Notes: generated from the sequence alone by a model not told the origin. Shown: positions 1 to 11,481, counted from the stretch's first letter. The stretch: DNA of 64,000 nt from Diphasiastrum complanatum (GCA_029204225.1 CM055098.1:13111815-13175814), one strand, 5' to 3'. A program made the numbers and translations.

Positions 1-788
1 CCCCGTGTAGTATAGTAAATTGGCTAAAAACTCATAGAAGTACTATTCAGAAGAAAGCCTTGAGCCTTAGACGTTAGAATTTGTAAAGCACCAAGCTACC
101 ACCAAATGATCAAAATATGTTTTTGCAATACTTCAATAGACTTATGAAGGCTTTATTTCTAGCTTGCTTGCCCCCCTCAGCTTTTTGGGAGAAAACCAAA
201 ATCCAAACCCAAAAAAGTTGATTCCCAACATCCAAAGTAAATTAGGAAATGGTTTGAGTTTTGTATGGAACGTACAAAAACCACCCTTTGGAAAGCATTG
301 TTAGAAATTTCGAGGTTTCAAACGTGTTTCACGTCTTGAGCACTTTTCATCCCAAGTAGATGATTAAAAAGCTTTAAGACCTTTGTTAATCACAAAAAAT
401 TCAATGCATTTGTTCAATGTGCCTACTCGTTCAACCATGTCAATGATATATTCAATGTCCCAACCTTCAAATAAGTAGTTGGATTGGTCAAAATCCAAAA
501 AACAAACACTTAAAAAAGGTCAGCAACATTTGAAAGTTACACCATTTGGAAGTCGTGTTGTACTCTTTGTACACATCTGTGTTGTACGTAATATTTTTGG
601 GGGCATGTCCCTTGGCATGGGCCCTGCCTCCTTGAGGTCTCTGTGGTTTACACCAATGAAAGCGGGATCCGTCCAAGTAATAGGTTTTGTCTACACCTTG
701 ACGAACCCCAAAAAATGATTGCGAAGGATGGAATTCAAAGTATTGCCTCAACTTCCTCAAAGCAACATCTTAGCCGACATGCCATGGA
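1..788. other. Left flank, no supported gene
   Basis: This AT-rich stretch has only short open frames on both strands (for example 479-718 plus and 488-760 minus), and none shows a motif I can place. It is interrupted at 788/789 by the copia element that follows. I see no promoter, repeat or RNA gene here. Confidence 0.5.
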
Positions 789-793
789 TGTTT

Positions 794-1199
794 TGTTGAA
801 GAGTAATGGCTATTTTACCCCTTTGGCCAAGCACTAATTAAGTTGTAAGTTGTGCATAACTCATGGGGCATGTTATTAATTAAATACATGAGACACCCCT
901 TTTGTAAGTTGAGTTAATTAGTGCAAGTGGCCCCACTTGGCCAAGTAGCTCAATCATACAATGGATACCTAGACTTTCCATGCATGTATTTGAGGTGCTT
1001 GCCTAAAAGGGACTTGGAGGACCCATGCCCTCCTCTCTCTCTTTAGCAATTCATTTTCTCTTCTAACTTTTGGTGTGGTGAGGTGCTTATGCTATTCTCC
1101 TATGTATGTGATGTTTTCCATAGCTAAGTTTCTCAAGCTTTCTCGGTTGATCTAGTATTGAAGTTAAGATACTCCATAGCTAGATGTTGCAATTCATCG
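794..1199 (+). repeat. 5' LTR of the copia element
   Basis: It starts TGTTGAAG and aligns end to end with 4871-5276. The 3' terminal dinucleotide is CG here and CA in the right LTR, so this copy has lost its canonical CA by one substitution. It carries a CT-rich tract near the middle. Confidence 0.93.
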
Positions 1200-1216
1200 T
1201 GGTATTAGAGCAGGTT
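1200..1216 (+). other. Primer-binding site, initiator tRNA-Met type
   Basis: TGGTATTAGAGCAGGTT begins immediately after the LTR. The usual plant copia site is TGGTATCAGAGC, complementary to the 3' end of initiator tRNA-Met. This copy differs by one C-to-T change. Confidence 0.88.
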
Positions 1217-1296
1217 GTCTAGGCTAACATCTTGATGGACAAGAATTGCTGGGAGTTAATGGCAGGTAGAGAGCTTGTACCAACATTTGACCTGAA

Positions 1297-1969
1297 TTGA
1301 AGGACTACATAAACAGGAGACAAAAGGCTCATAGGATGATCAATCTTTCTGTCAAGGACAACATTATTCCTCACATTTGCAATGCAAAGGATGCAGTGGA
1401 TGCTTGGATTATTCTGAAGTCTATGTTTGAAACAGCGGATTCAGCCAGGCTTGTGTATTTGCAAAACATGTTACATTTTCTCAAGATGGAAGCAGGTGCA
1501 ACAATAGGTGATCACATCACAAAGGTCAAGGACCTTATAGACCAGCTTGCTTCAGTGGGAGAGACAGTAAGTGACAGGAGTATTGTTTCCGTAGTAAGAC
1601 TATTTGTTTCCCTTTTTGCTAGGGAGAAACTCCCAACCTTTGGGGAGTTATGTGGTCTTCTTTTACAGGAGGAGATGAGAAGGAAGAATCTTCCTGAAAG
1701 GTAAGATAATCCAGAACATGCATTTGCTTCTAAGAAGAAGCATAACTTTCAGAATAAAGGGAAAGGCAAAGGGAAGAACTCAAAGCAAAGCTTGGAGCAG
1801 CAGGTGTCCAAGCTACAGGTTGGAGAGGATTCAAGCACCAATTCCGCATCTACACCCAAGAGGAAGGGCAACTGCAACTATTGTGGCAAGTAGGGGCATT
1901 TCACTTTTGAATGCCGAAAGAAGCAAAGCGATCAGAAGAAGGGAAAGAACCACCAGGTCACTTTGTTGA
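1297..1969 (+). pseudogene. copia gag pseudogene
   Basis: The first segment (1297-1704) encodes the helical copia Gag region with an LxFLKMEAGATIGDHI-like stretch typical of the UBN2/retrotran_gag family. The frame then shifts. A CCHC zinc knuckle (CX2CX4HX4C) can be read at 1873-1914 but is interrupted by a TAG at 1891-1893 between its second Cys and its His. Gag would normally package the element RNA. This copy is disabled by at least one frameshift and one nonsense codon. Confidence 0.85.
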
Positions 1970-2039
1970 CAAAGTTGTAGGAGGAGCAATTTGGTGGCCT
2001 TGATCTATTCACTGTAGCCCTATCATTTGAATCCACGTT

Positions 2040-4815
2040 TGGTGGATGGTACATTGATTCTGGAGCCTCAAAGCATATGACACCTCATAGACATTGGTTC
2101 AACACCTATGAGGAGACAGAAGATGGTCAGGAAGTATGCCTTGGAGATAACTTTACACATGAGGGGCAAAGGCACAGTTCCAGTGCAACAGTCATCAGGA
2201 GAGGTGAAGGTAATCAAGAGTGTGTTGCATGTACTAGGGTTGGGTAAGAACTTGCTATCTGTTGGTGCCATTACCCAACAGAACATGTTGGTGGAGTTTG
2301 ACGAATCTACCTGTTTGGTAAAAGACAAAGATCAAAGCTTCAAGGTGGTAGCCAAGGGAATGCAAAAGGGGGTCTTTACAAGCATTACACAACCATTCGT
2401 AGCCAAGAGGCCTTGTCAGCAAAGGATTTTAGTCAGGACAAGCTTTGGCACGAAAGGAATGGTCATTTGAGCTATCAAAGTTTACAAGTTTTGAACAAGC
2501 ACAATATGGTAGTAGATCTTCCTAGCATTAAGTCTTCTTCAGATAGATGTGAGGCTTGTGCACTAGGAAAGCAACAGAGGCAAAGGTTTTCGAAGGGAAA
2601 AGCTACCGGGCCCAAGGGCATTCTTGAGCTTGTGCATTCATATTTGTGCGGTCCCATGCAGACCAGATCAGTAGGGGGGGCGTACTATCTCATGACCTTC
2701 GTAGATGATTTTTCACGGAAGGTATGGGTCTATTTTTTGAAGCTAAAATCTGAAGCGTTCAAATACTTCAAACAGTGGAAAGCTTTGGTGGAAAACCACA
2801 TAGGAAAGAGGCTAAAGACTCTCAGGTCAGATAAGGGTGGTGAGTATATTTCTGATGAGTTCAAAGATCTTTGCAATGCATGTGGGATAAAGAGACAGTT
2901 TGTCGCTCCCCATACACTGCAACAAAACGACGTGGCTGAGCGGAAAAACAGGTCTATAGTTGAGTGTGCGAGGAGCATGCTCAAGGCAAAGGGGTTGCCA
3001 AATTCCTTTTGGGAGGAAGCGGTAGCAACTGCTATTTTTCTATTGAATAGAAGCCCAACCAAAGTGGTTGAAGCAATCACGCCTGAAGAAGCGTATAGTG
3101 GCAGCAAGCCCAAAGTTGGCAGCTTACGAGTATTTGGGTGTACGACATATGCACATATACCAAAGGACTTGCGGAAGAAACTTGATGCAAAATTCATGAA
3201 GTGTATCTTCCTTGGGTATAGAAAGCCTATGTGCTATATGATCTCGAGAACAGGAAGAAGATCCTAAGTCGAGACGTCATCTTTGACGAAGAGCATTCAC
3301 CCAAGATACAGGAGCAGGAGAAAGGTGGAACTACTGAGTTCCTACGCTTGATTGATTCCACGGATGAGGATCCTAGTGTAGAGCCTTGTGAGCCTCAAGA
3401 GCAAGTGCAACAACAGGTGCCTGAACATGCTAGTTCGAGACCTCAATTTGGCCAAGTACCAGAAGCTGAAATTGGGGACAAACGGAAGACTAAGACATTA
3501 CCATGGGATACGTGGTCACCATCCACATCGCCTACTACTAGGAAGAAGCCAATGGAACAGTGGACAAGTACAAGGCAAGGTTGGTGCCGAAAGGCTATGC
3601 CCAGCAGGAGGGGCTAGACTATGATGAGACATTCGCACCTGTTGCTAAGATGACATCTATCACGACGTTTTGGCCTTAGCCTCATATTTTGATTGTGATG
3701 TCCATCAAATGGATGTCAAGAGTGCCTTTCTTAATGGGCACCTACAGGAGGGGGTTTACATGGAACAACCGTAGGGGTTTGAGATAACAGGTAAGGAGCA
3801 TCTGGTTTGCATGCTTAGAAAAGCCTTGTATGGGCTCAAACAGGCACCAAGGGCTTGGTATAGACAAATTGACGAGTACTTTACAAGGCAAGGGTTTGAG
3901 AAGAGTAAGTCTGATTGCAATTTTATGTCTTCGAGGAAGGAGAAGGCTTTGTGGTTGTTGTGCTCTATGTGGATGATTTACTCATCACAGGAGGCAATAA
4001 GAAGCTTATTGCTTGTGTTAAGAAAAATCTTTCTAGTGAATTCGAGATGAAAAATTTGGGTTTGCTCCACTATCGCCTAGGAGTTGAGGTTTGGAAAGGG
4101 AAGCGTTGTCTTTTAATCTCACAGGCAAAGTATGCACAGAAATTATTGAAAAGTTTTAACATGCAAGAAAGCAAACCAATTAGCACACCCATGGATGCAA
4201 GCAACAAGCCGTCAAGAGGTGATGGTCCAGCATTTGCAGATAAGACTCTCTATTGCCAATTGGTGGGCAGCCTGATTTACCTTACTACCACCAGGCCAGA
4301 TATTGTTTACGCGGTTGGAATTGCAAGTCAATTTATGAGTAAGCCTACCGAATCACATTGGAAGGCAGCCGAGCGGATCCGACGATATGTGAGAGGGACG
4401 ACGACTTATGGAATTGGATACACTGATGATTTCAATTGGAAGGTTATTCAGATTTTGATTGGGCAGGTGATAGAGACAATCGGAGATCGACGCCAAGCTA
4501 TTGCTTTAGCCTAGGTTCAGGGGCTATATCTTGGTGCAGCAAGAAGCAGCCTACTATTGCCCTATCATCTACCGAAGTTGAGTATAGCGTGACTACGAGG
4601 TCCGCCTGCGAAGCCATTTGGTTACGCCGTCTACTTGAGGATATGCAGATTGCTCAAGTATGACCTACATTGTTGCATTGTGATAACCAAAGTTGCATGT
4701 AGCTTGCATGAAATCCAATCTATCATGCACGAATGAAGCACATAGAGGTCGACCAACACTTCATACGGGAGAAAGTGCACAATGGATTTTATGAGCTGAT
4801 TTATTGCGACACCAA
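2040..4815 (+). pseudogene. copia pol pseudogene (PR-INT-RT-RNaseH)
   Basis: Domains run in copia order. The aspartic protease active site reads WYIDSGASKHM near 2047-2080. The GAG-pre-integrase zinc region has LWHERNGH and CEAC (2440-2560). The integrase core has TFVDDFSRK and LRSDKGGEY (2695-2850). The reverse transcriptase has MDVKSAFLNG, ALYGLKQAPRAWY and the catalytic YVDD (3705-3985). RNase H has LSSTEVEY and DNQS (4563-4695). The frame is broken around 2440, 3240, 3620, 3930, 4440 and 4660, and there are in-frame stops. A polyprotein cannot be made from it. Confidence 0.92.
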
Positions 4816-4860
4816 CGACTAGATAGTTGATATCTATTAGCATGAATAAATTAGCCATTA

Positions 4861-4870
4861 AGGGGGGGGG
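4861..4870 (+). other. Polypurine tract
   Basis: An A followed by nine G residues lies directly upstream of the 3' LTR. This is the position where plus-strand DNA synthesis would be primed. Confidence 0.85.
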
Positions 4871-5276
4871 TGTTGAAGAGTAATGCCTATTTTACCCCTT
4901 TGGCTAAGCACTAATTAAGTTGTAAGTTGTACATAACTCATGGGGCATGTTATCAATTAAATACGTGAGACCCCCCTTTTGTGAGTTGAGTTAATTAGTG
5001 CAAGTGGCCCCACTTGGCCAAGTACCTCACTCATACAGTTGACACCTAGACTTTCCATGCATGTATTTGAGGTGCTTGCCTCACAAGGGACTAGGAGGAC
5101 CCATGCCCTCCTCTCTCTCTCTAGCAATTCATTTTCTCTTCTAACTTTTGGTGTGGTGAGGTGCTTATGCAATTCTCCTTGTATGTGATGTTTTCCATAG
5201 CTAAGTTTCTCAAGCTTTCTTGGTTGATCTAGTATTGAAGTTAAGATACTCCATAGCTAGGTCTTGCAATTCATCA
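4871..5276 (+). repeat. 3' LTR of the copia element
   Basis: It is 406 bp long, begins TGTTGAAG, ends TCATCA and is followed by the TGTTT target duplication. It retains the canonical TG...CA ends. Confidence 0.93.
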
Positions 5277-5281
5277 TGTTT

Positions 5282-5533
5282 CATAGTTCAAAGCAAGAAA
5301 CACTTTTGTGTAGTAAACATGACATGCAATCAACAAATTGCCTTGGCTTTCAAATCATAGCTCTGATTGTTATTGTTCAAAGTTCAAACTTCATTACACA
5401 TGCATGCTGATCCTATTTTATCAATCAAATGCATACAATACTTGAAATTCTTTTTTCACATACCCAGAGCTATTTTTGTTAGTTCATCTAATCAATATGC
5501 CATTGATTGATCTGATTAAGCAATGACAGAATG
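5282..5533. other. Spacer between copia element and next LTR-like site
   Basis: The sequence is AT-rich with no supported gene. With the copia element removed it would be contiguous with the left flank at 788. Confidence 0.4.
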
Positions 5534-5545
5534 GCTCTGGTACCA
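5534..5545 (-). other. Minus-strand copia-type PBS remnant with adjoining LTR edge
   Basis: GCTCTGGTACCA is the reverse complement of the copia PBS with one mismatch, and it is followed two bases later by TGTTATAACC. On the minus strand this reads LTR end, then PBS. It suggests the edge of another, minus-oriented copia LTR starting at 5547. The far LTR end was not found. Confidence 0.45.
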
Positions 5546-5818
5546 TTGTTATAACCGTTTAGAGAAGATGCTTACCTAGTCTATTCTTCATAGAAGTTCT
5601 AGAAGAATCAATGCATAAACAAAGTGAATAAAACCTCAGTTGCATCGGAGCGACATTGTGGAAGCAAAGCATTCTGAAACGTTGGAAGTTTGTGAAAAAA
5701 AAAATTCAAATTTTTTTGTATGATAGCCACAAAACCCGATTTTGGGCAAACTTTTAATGGAGCTTGAGGGAGAAAGAGCAATAGGAGGCCTACTCCTTGA
5801 TATATATATATATATATC

Positions 5819-5965
5819 AGACATGAGGGTTCGGTGCGGACGCGGCCTTTTGGCATCCGCGCGCGTCCGACTTCCGGACGTGGGGTCGGACGCGTCCTTT
5901 TCCTTTTTTTTGGATGCTGGATGCGTCCAGCGTCCGGGCCCTGGATGCATATTTTTTTTCAAAAA
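5819..5965 (+). repeat. CGTCCG-rich transposon terminal module
   Basis: After a short TA tract the sequence starts CAGACATGAGGGTTCGG and runs through repeated CGTCCG/CGGACG words into a T-rich tail. The same module recurs at 7092, 7313 and 7449, and inverted at 25111-25284, where a target duplication supports its being a hAT-like element end. Confidence 0.6.
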
Positions 5966-6013
5966 AGAAAAAAAAAGGTTTGTCCCCTAAACCCTAAAAC
6001 GCGCGCGCGCGCG

Positions 6014-6270
<257 letters not shown>

Positions 6271-6410
6271 TCCAATGGGAGATGGCTAGACGCACACCAA
6301 CTGACGTGAGTGTTTGCCCTGTACCTGTTCGCTTGCAATATAGGCTTCTTTTTTGTTTTTTACAATTTATTTCCATCGTGGGATTTGGCTTGACGGTCTT
6401 CTTTGTGTGC

Positions 6411-6562
6411 AGATAGAGAAGCTCCTGGAAGATGTCCGCCGGCACAACGAACGACATCGGAAGCAAGAAGTAGAATTTCACGAGCACCAGCGAGAGATAA
6501 TGGCACGACTACCGGAGCTGCAGCCACGTGCCCTGCGACTCTCGGACTTCACAATTTTTTGA
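6411..6562 (+). pseudogene. Fragment of the MAERIPP-type hAT accessory gene
   Basis: Translation gives KLLEDVRRHNERHRKQE, matching residues about 15-31 of the accessory protein encoded at 12728-13045, 18608-18973 and 23979-24108. The match starts directly after TTTGTGTGCAG, which looks like a splice acceptor. Beyond residue 31 the similarity stops. It is the only plus-strand copy, and no transposase is attached to it. It is probably a relic of a fifth element in the opposite orientation. Confidence 0.6.
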
Positions 6563-6892
6563 AACTTATGCCCGTAAAGCATAAGGCACTTGGATTACCT
6601 GAGAAGACGTGTACAAATAATAGAATGAAGCTAGAGGCCTCATTGACAGGGATATGTATTGATCCCTGTCTGTCCATAGATTGGTTTGTCGTCTGGGACA
6701 GTAAATTTGAAGGATTCCTGCTGTGGCATGACATGCAATTTCCCGAGCATTCAGAATTGGTCAAAAGCACAAGTACCTTATGCTCTCAAAAAATCTCATC
6801 CCGCGATCCGATCATCCCATTCTGTTCTGCTGCAGTAGTGACAGAATTCCTGTTTCCTTTTAGTGTTGCTGTTGGAGTTCATCCCCAAACCC

Positions 6893-6960
6893 TAGGAGGG
6901 GGCAAGTGGGTGCCAGACACCCTTTGATAATTAATTCTGGGGGGGGGGGTAGGGGGAGGA
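6893..6960 (+). repeat. Short dispersed repeat with poly-G tract
   Basis: GGGTGCCAGACACCC followed by TTTGATAATTAATTC and a G run recurs at 13728-13790. Both copies lie just upstream of a TA microsatellite and a terminal module, so this is probably a shared subterminal segment. Confidence 0.55.
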
Positions 6961-7053
6961 AAATTGTTTTTATTTCGTTTTGGGGATGTGGGACAGTGAG
7001 GGGAGGGGCCTGTATTTTTTTTTTTTTGGAAAATGTTGGATGCGCGTCCGCGC

Positions 7054-7055
<2 letters not shown>

Positions 7056-7090
<35 letters not shown>
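7056..7090. repeat. (TA)n microsatellite
   Basis: This TA run precedes a CGTCCG-rich module that starts at 7092. TA tracts adjoin most terminal modules in this block. Confidence 0.9.
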
Positions 7091-7091
<1 letters not shown>

Positions 7092-7093
<2 letters not shown>

Positions 7094-7175
7094 CATGAGG
7101 GTCCGGGCCGTTTTGCCCGCGTCCGGCGTCCGGACCCGGACGCGTCCGACCCCCGGACGCTGGGTCGGACGTGTC
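7092..7175 (+). repeat. CGTCCG-rich terminal module
   Basis: It begins GGCATGAGGGTCCGGGCC and repeats the CGTCCGGCGTCCGGACCC pattern of the module family, then enters a T-rich tail. Confidence 0.55.
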
Positions 7176-7209
7176 TATTTTTTTTTTAAATTTTTTTTAT
7201 TTTTATATT

Positions 7210-7296
7210 ATGGTACCGCCTTGGTACTGCGGATCCCAGGGCGGTACCGTACCGGCGGTACCACTGTTATGGTACCGGCGGTACCAGGGGACACTA
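7210..7296 (+). repeat. GGTACC-rich terminal module
   Basis: The words GGTACCGCC, GGCGGTACC and GCGGATCCCAGGGCGG repeat here. The module ends GGGGACACTATGATATATAT, like the right ends of hAT copies B and C (19510-19611 and 24720-24806). Confidence 0.55.
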
Positions 7297-7310
7297 TGAT
7301 ATATATATCA

Positions 7311-7615
7311 GACATGCGCGTCCAGGCCGGACGCGGATTGCCCGCGTCCGGCGTTCGGCGCGGGGTCCGGACCCTTGGATGCACCCCTGGCGCGTCCGCG
7401 TCACGCGCGTTCGGACGCAGGGTTCGCTTCCTTAGATATATATATATTAGACATGAGGATCCGGGCCGGACGCAGGCTTTTCGTGTCTGCGTCTGACGCT
7501 CGGACCCGGACGCGTCCGACCCCCGGATGCGGGGTCGGACGCGTCCAAAAAAAAAATTTGAAATTTTTGTTTTGGATACGTCCGGGGCCCAGCACAGGTC
7601 CGGGCCCCGGACACG
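7311..7615 (+). repeat. Two further CGTCCG-rich modules
   Basis: Modules start at 7313 (CAGACATGCGCGTCC) and at 7449 (AGACATGAGGATCCGG). They are separated by a short TATATATA tract at 7437-7447. The second ends in A/T homopolymers before a GA microsatellite. These could mark the left end of hAT copy A, which begins 450 bp downstream. Confidence 0.5.
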
Positions 7616-7635
7616 TTTTTAAAAAAAAAAAGGGT

Positions 7636-7637
<2 letters not shown>

Positions 7638-7709
<72 letters not shown>

Positions 7710-7965
7710 TATGGTGTGTGTGTGATGATTGTGTGTGTGTGGGTTGATTTGTGTATGCACAAATGTGTGTGTGTGTGCGTGTGTATGTGGTGATTTGTGT
7801 GTGAGAGAGAGAGAGGAAGAGAGAGAGAGTGTGAGACAGAGAGAGAGGATTTGTGTGTGTGCGCGCGTGTACGAGACATGGTGTGTGTGAGTTTAGGGTT
7901 TAGGGTCTGCGTGCTTGGGCTTAGGGTTTAGGAGAAGAGAGAGAGAGATTAGATTTGCGTACTTT

Positions 7966-7980
<15 letters not shown>
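7638..7980. repeat. GA and GT microsatellites with telomere-like motifs
   Basis: (GA)n at 7638-7707 is followed by GT-rich tracts and smaller GA runs up to 7860. At 7891-7905 and 7919-7932 there are tandem TTTAGGG-type words, the plant telomere unit, also known as a telo-box in promoters and 5' UTRs. The stretch is upstream of the transposase start of copy A. Confidence 0.8.

Positions 7981-8058
<78 letters not shown>
7981..8058. repeat. (GA)n microsatellite abutting the copy A start codon
   Basis: The GA run ends in GAGATGGCC, so the probable ATG of the copy A transposase begins at the last repeat unit. If the gene is transcribed, the repeat would lie in its 5' UTR or core promoter. Confidence 0.92.
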
Positions 8059-8062
<4 letters not shown>

Positions 8063-11000
8063 CACTCATCCCATTTGGGATGAGGTGGAGTTGGTGCTCG
8101 ACAAAAAGTGGCGTTGCCCTTTTTGTCGAAAGCAATTCACAGGGAACGCCTCTTGGGTTCGAGCACATTTGGGGAGATTGCGAGTCCGACCCACGGGGGG
8201 ACGCGACGGGATCGGCGTTTGTATGGTCATCCCCGTTGCGGAGAGGGCTCGCATTCTCGAGGCATATGCTGAGCCAGGTGCTGAGCCCGGCGAGCCGCCC
8301 ACAGATGCCGCGGACTCTATTTTCACCCACTGCCACCGCCCTTGCCACTGGTACACCCACCGCCACCGCCCCCGCCCCTGCCGCCGCATCCACACCCGCC
8401 ATCGCCTCCGCCTCTGCCACAGCCACCCCACCCCCTCCGCTAGTACTCCCCATGGATCCACAGCCTCCACTGCTGCACCTACGCTTGTGCCACCACCGTC
8501 AGATCTGCACGGTTCGTCCACATCCTCCGCTTCCGCACCTACACCTATGCCACCACCTCCAGGTCCGCATCGTCCATCCACATCCTCCCAGCCATCCACA
8601 TCCCGAGGAACCAGACAGATGTCCATGCCGGGATCTTTCAGAGAGGGGCAGCACAGAGAGGCCACCAGGACCATAGCACAGATGTTCTACGACCTGAATC
8701 TCCCCTTTATCATGGCATTATCCCGCATCTGTCGAGAGGCTATCTCGAAAGTTGCAGTCTGCGGGCCCGGCTACACACCACCCACAGCCGACGCACTACG
8801 CGGCCCTTTGCTCCAGGAGTGTTTGCATCAGTCAGAGATCGACTAGCCGCACTGCATGAGGCTTGGGATAGATACGGCTGTTCCATCATGGCTGATGGGT
8901 GGACTGATCGTCGTAGACGTCCACTCATCAACGTGATTGTTTCTAGTTGTTACGGTTCCATGTTCCTGCACAACATCGACGCCTCCGAGGCAGGGAGAGT
9001 GCATTCAGCCTAGTACATTTACGGCATCATCCGCGCAACGATAGTGGAGGTCGGGCCACGACGCGTTGTCCAGGTACAATTTTCTTTCATTAGTTGCTTG
9101 GTCATTTACTGCTTAATGTTGATACAAAAGTTTTGCGTAGTTTTCGATTGATTGCAATGTGTTTCCAAGCTGTGAACTGATCGTGTGAACGTATCGCGAA
9201 AGGTTGTGATGGACAATGCGTTCAACTGCCGCGGTATGGGGGAGCTTCTTATGGCAGAGTACCCCTCCATTGTGTGGACTCCATGTGCCACACACTCATT
9301 GGACCTCCTCCTACATTCCATCGGGCGCCTGCCTTGGGTCAGTGAGATTCTCACGAGGGCACTTGCGGTTGTGGACTTTGTCACACGCAAGCGCTGCATG
9401 ATTGCACTTTTCCGCACATTCAGCAGGTAAGATGCTACTTATTTTTTGGCTCGTTCAAGATGCTTCTTTTTTTTTGGCTCGTTTCATGTGTGCCTCTCAT
9501 TTCGTTTGTCAATGCAGGCTCGACTTGAAGAAGCCCGCTCGCACCTGCTTCGCCTGCCAGTTCATCACGGGCTTGGCCTTCCACGACATCCTCTTCATGG
9601 AGCCTTTCTGGCTGGATATGCAGCAGCTGATGGACGTCATGCGCCCCATCTACTCAGTTATGAGGCTCGTTGATCGCGAGGGGTGCACGATAGGCCTCAT
9701 TTACGAGTTCATGGACCGCATAGGCGAGTCTCTCCAGCGTTCTGAGCTGGACCCTGCCAGGTATAACTTTTTTCCGTCTCACCATCCATTCTTCCATTTC
9801 GCACTCTGTTTCGTCTTGCTGCCGCAACACGATGGTATGTAATTGTTGCCTCCACATGGTATGGTCCACAGGTTGGAGCCTATCAGGCGGTTGTGGCGGC
9901 GACGATGGGATAAGTTTCACCGGCCCATTCACAGTGTGGCCCACATACTGCATCCGCTGTTTCAGAGCGAGAGGCAGTATGACGATGTAGAGCTGCGTGC
10001 AGACTGGTTCTCATACATCCGCCTCCTCAGCAGCGACACTGGTATCCGCAGCAAGCTCGAGGAGCAGAGGCTGAGTTACAGGTAAACTCTTGCTCTGTCG
10101 TTTGCTTTCGTTCGCTCAATTTCCCCGTGCGGGCTCAAGTGTACTCACGCACATCGCTGCTCAATTTTAGGCACTGTCTAGGGCTATTCGGCGAGGACCT
10201 TGCACGTGTCCGAGAGAACAGGCTCTTGCCTGTATCATGGTGATACAGTTTGTGATTACAAGAAGCTTCTATTTTCTTACATGATACGCAAGCTGCAGGT
10301 TCAGTAAGAGATTCCTTTCCAAGTCCTTTCACAGGTATGTTGTCTAATCTCATTCATCCAACCAGTTTTCGCATTTTCTCTACAAGGTCGGTACTCACTA
10401 GAGTAGTTGCCAATTAATGCAGGACTGTTCTGCTTGCGTGTGCGAGCGGAACTGGTCAGCGTTCAGCCTTGTTCACACGAACAGGCGGAACCGTCTGACG
10501 ATTGAGCGATGCAATGACTTGGTGTACTGCAACACCAACACCAGGGTGGTTCGACGCATCACGGACAATGTGAGGGCAGGAGGTGTAGGCTCCCTACTCT
10601 TGCAGGTATATGTCTATGCTCTATCGTTTGCTTTCGTATTAGTTTAAGACATCCAGTTTAATGCCCTCACGGTTGCTTCGGCTATTCTCACGAATGATTG
10701 ACTTCTGCAGGTACATCCCGATGAGTGCCTGGTTGTAGCGGCCGATCATGAGGCAGAGCCAGAGGTTGATCCAGACGATGCCGCTCGGCGTGCTCTGCGG
10801 GGTGATCCCGAGGATGATGCTGATGCCGATGAGACCACCCCCCTTCCTGCTGACGTTCCATTGGCCTCCTCTGATGATGAGCCCACATATGATTTAGACG
10901 AGACAGTCGACCTTGCAGGGGATGGTCCACGTGCCCCACCCAGTACTCTTGCATCACGCCCCCTTTCAGATGATGGCTGGTCAGAGTTTGCGAGGGAGAC

Positions 11001-11319
11001 AGAGGCTGCTGCCCAGAGACAGATCACGCAGAGACGACTCAGAGTATCACAGGCAATCGGTTCTTCTCAAAGACCCCCCCGTGGCAGAGGGAGACCCCTA
11101 GGCAGGAGTGTACCACAAAGGGTTCCTTTCGGCAGACCCAGAGGCAGGCTAGCCAAGATGGGACGCACTGATGATTTTTCTAGTCGTCTCTTGGCAGGCG
11201 TTGGCCCAGACTTGGAGGAGTCCCAGATGCCTCCAGACTCCCAGCCGGACTTTGTATTTGACACACTTGAGGATGCATTTGGCACGCAGAGGGATGATTT
11301 GTTTAGCACAGACTTGTAG
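8058..11319 (+). pseudogene. hAT transposase gene, copy A (8 exons, two disablements)
   Basis: The product would be a BED-finger hAT transposase that binds element ends and cuts DNA. Exon 1 (from 8058) has a BED-type finger, CPFCRKQF followed by a His at WVRAHLG, then a Pro/His/Ser-rich linker. The DUF659 core has YGCSIMADGWTDRRRRP (8874-8924), DNAFN, and TPCATHSLDLLL. Later exons carry FMDRIGESL, WRRRWDKFHRPIHSVAHILHPLF and SWW. The hATC dimerisation domain has CERNWSAFSLVHTNRRNRL (10450-10503). An acidic, then Arg/Pro-rich tail ends at 11319. Exons read 8058-9073, 9203-9426, 9518-9760, 9872-10081, 10171-10334, 10423-10605 and 10711-11319, with GT/AG borders; the first may be split. A frameshift near 8815 and a TAG at 9012-9014 in a position that is Glu in copy B make it probably non-functional. 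Confidence 0.85.
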
Positions 11320-11478
11320 ATATTGATACACATAGACTATCATGTATACTGGCATCAGATGAGATGTATATATTTTTTTACAGTTTATTCGTGTCATGGC
11401 TAGTTTATCATGATTGCTTACAAATGGTTAGCTCTGTGAAATTTGAATGGTTAGTTAGAAATGGTTTGCTCCGTGCAA

Positions 11479-11481
<3 letters not shown>

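Larger units (their letters stand above)
789..5281 (+). mobile_element. Complete but decayed Ty1/copia LTR retrotransposon
   Basis: All structural landmarks of a copia element are present in order: a 5-bp target-site duplication TGTTT (789-793 and 5277-5281), two LTRs of equal length (794-1199 and 4871-5276), a primer-binding site directly after the left LTR, gag, protease, integrase, reverse transcriptase, RNase H and a G-rich polypurine tract. The integrase-before-RT order is diagnostic of Ty1/copia. A by-eye count gives about 22 differences between the LTRs (roughly 94-95% identity), so the insertion is not recent. The coding region is broken by stops and frameshifts into at least eight open segments, so the copy cannot be autonomous. 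Confidence 0.95.

Noticed and set aside
7891-7932. Telomere or chromosome end
   Set aside because: Only a few TTTAGGG-type words are present inside transposon sequence; this is at most an interstitial telo-box.
8058-8846. An intact single-exon BED protein gene
   Set aside because: The stop at 8844-8846 comes from a frameshift near 8815. The transposase continues in another frame through further exons, so this is part of copy A.
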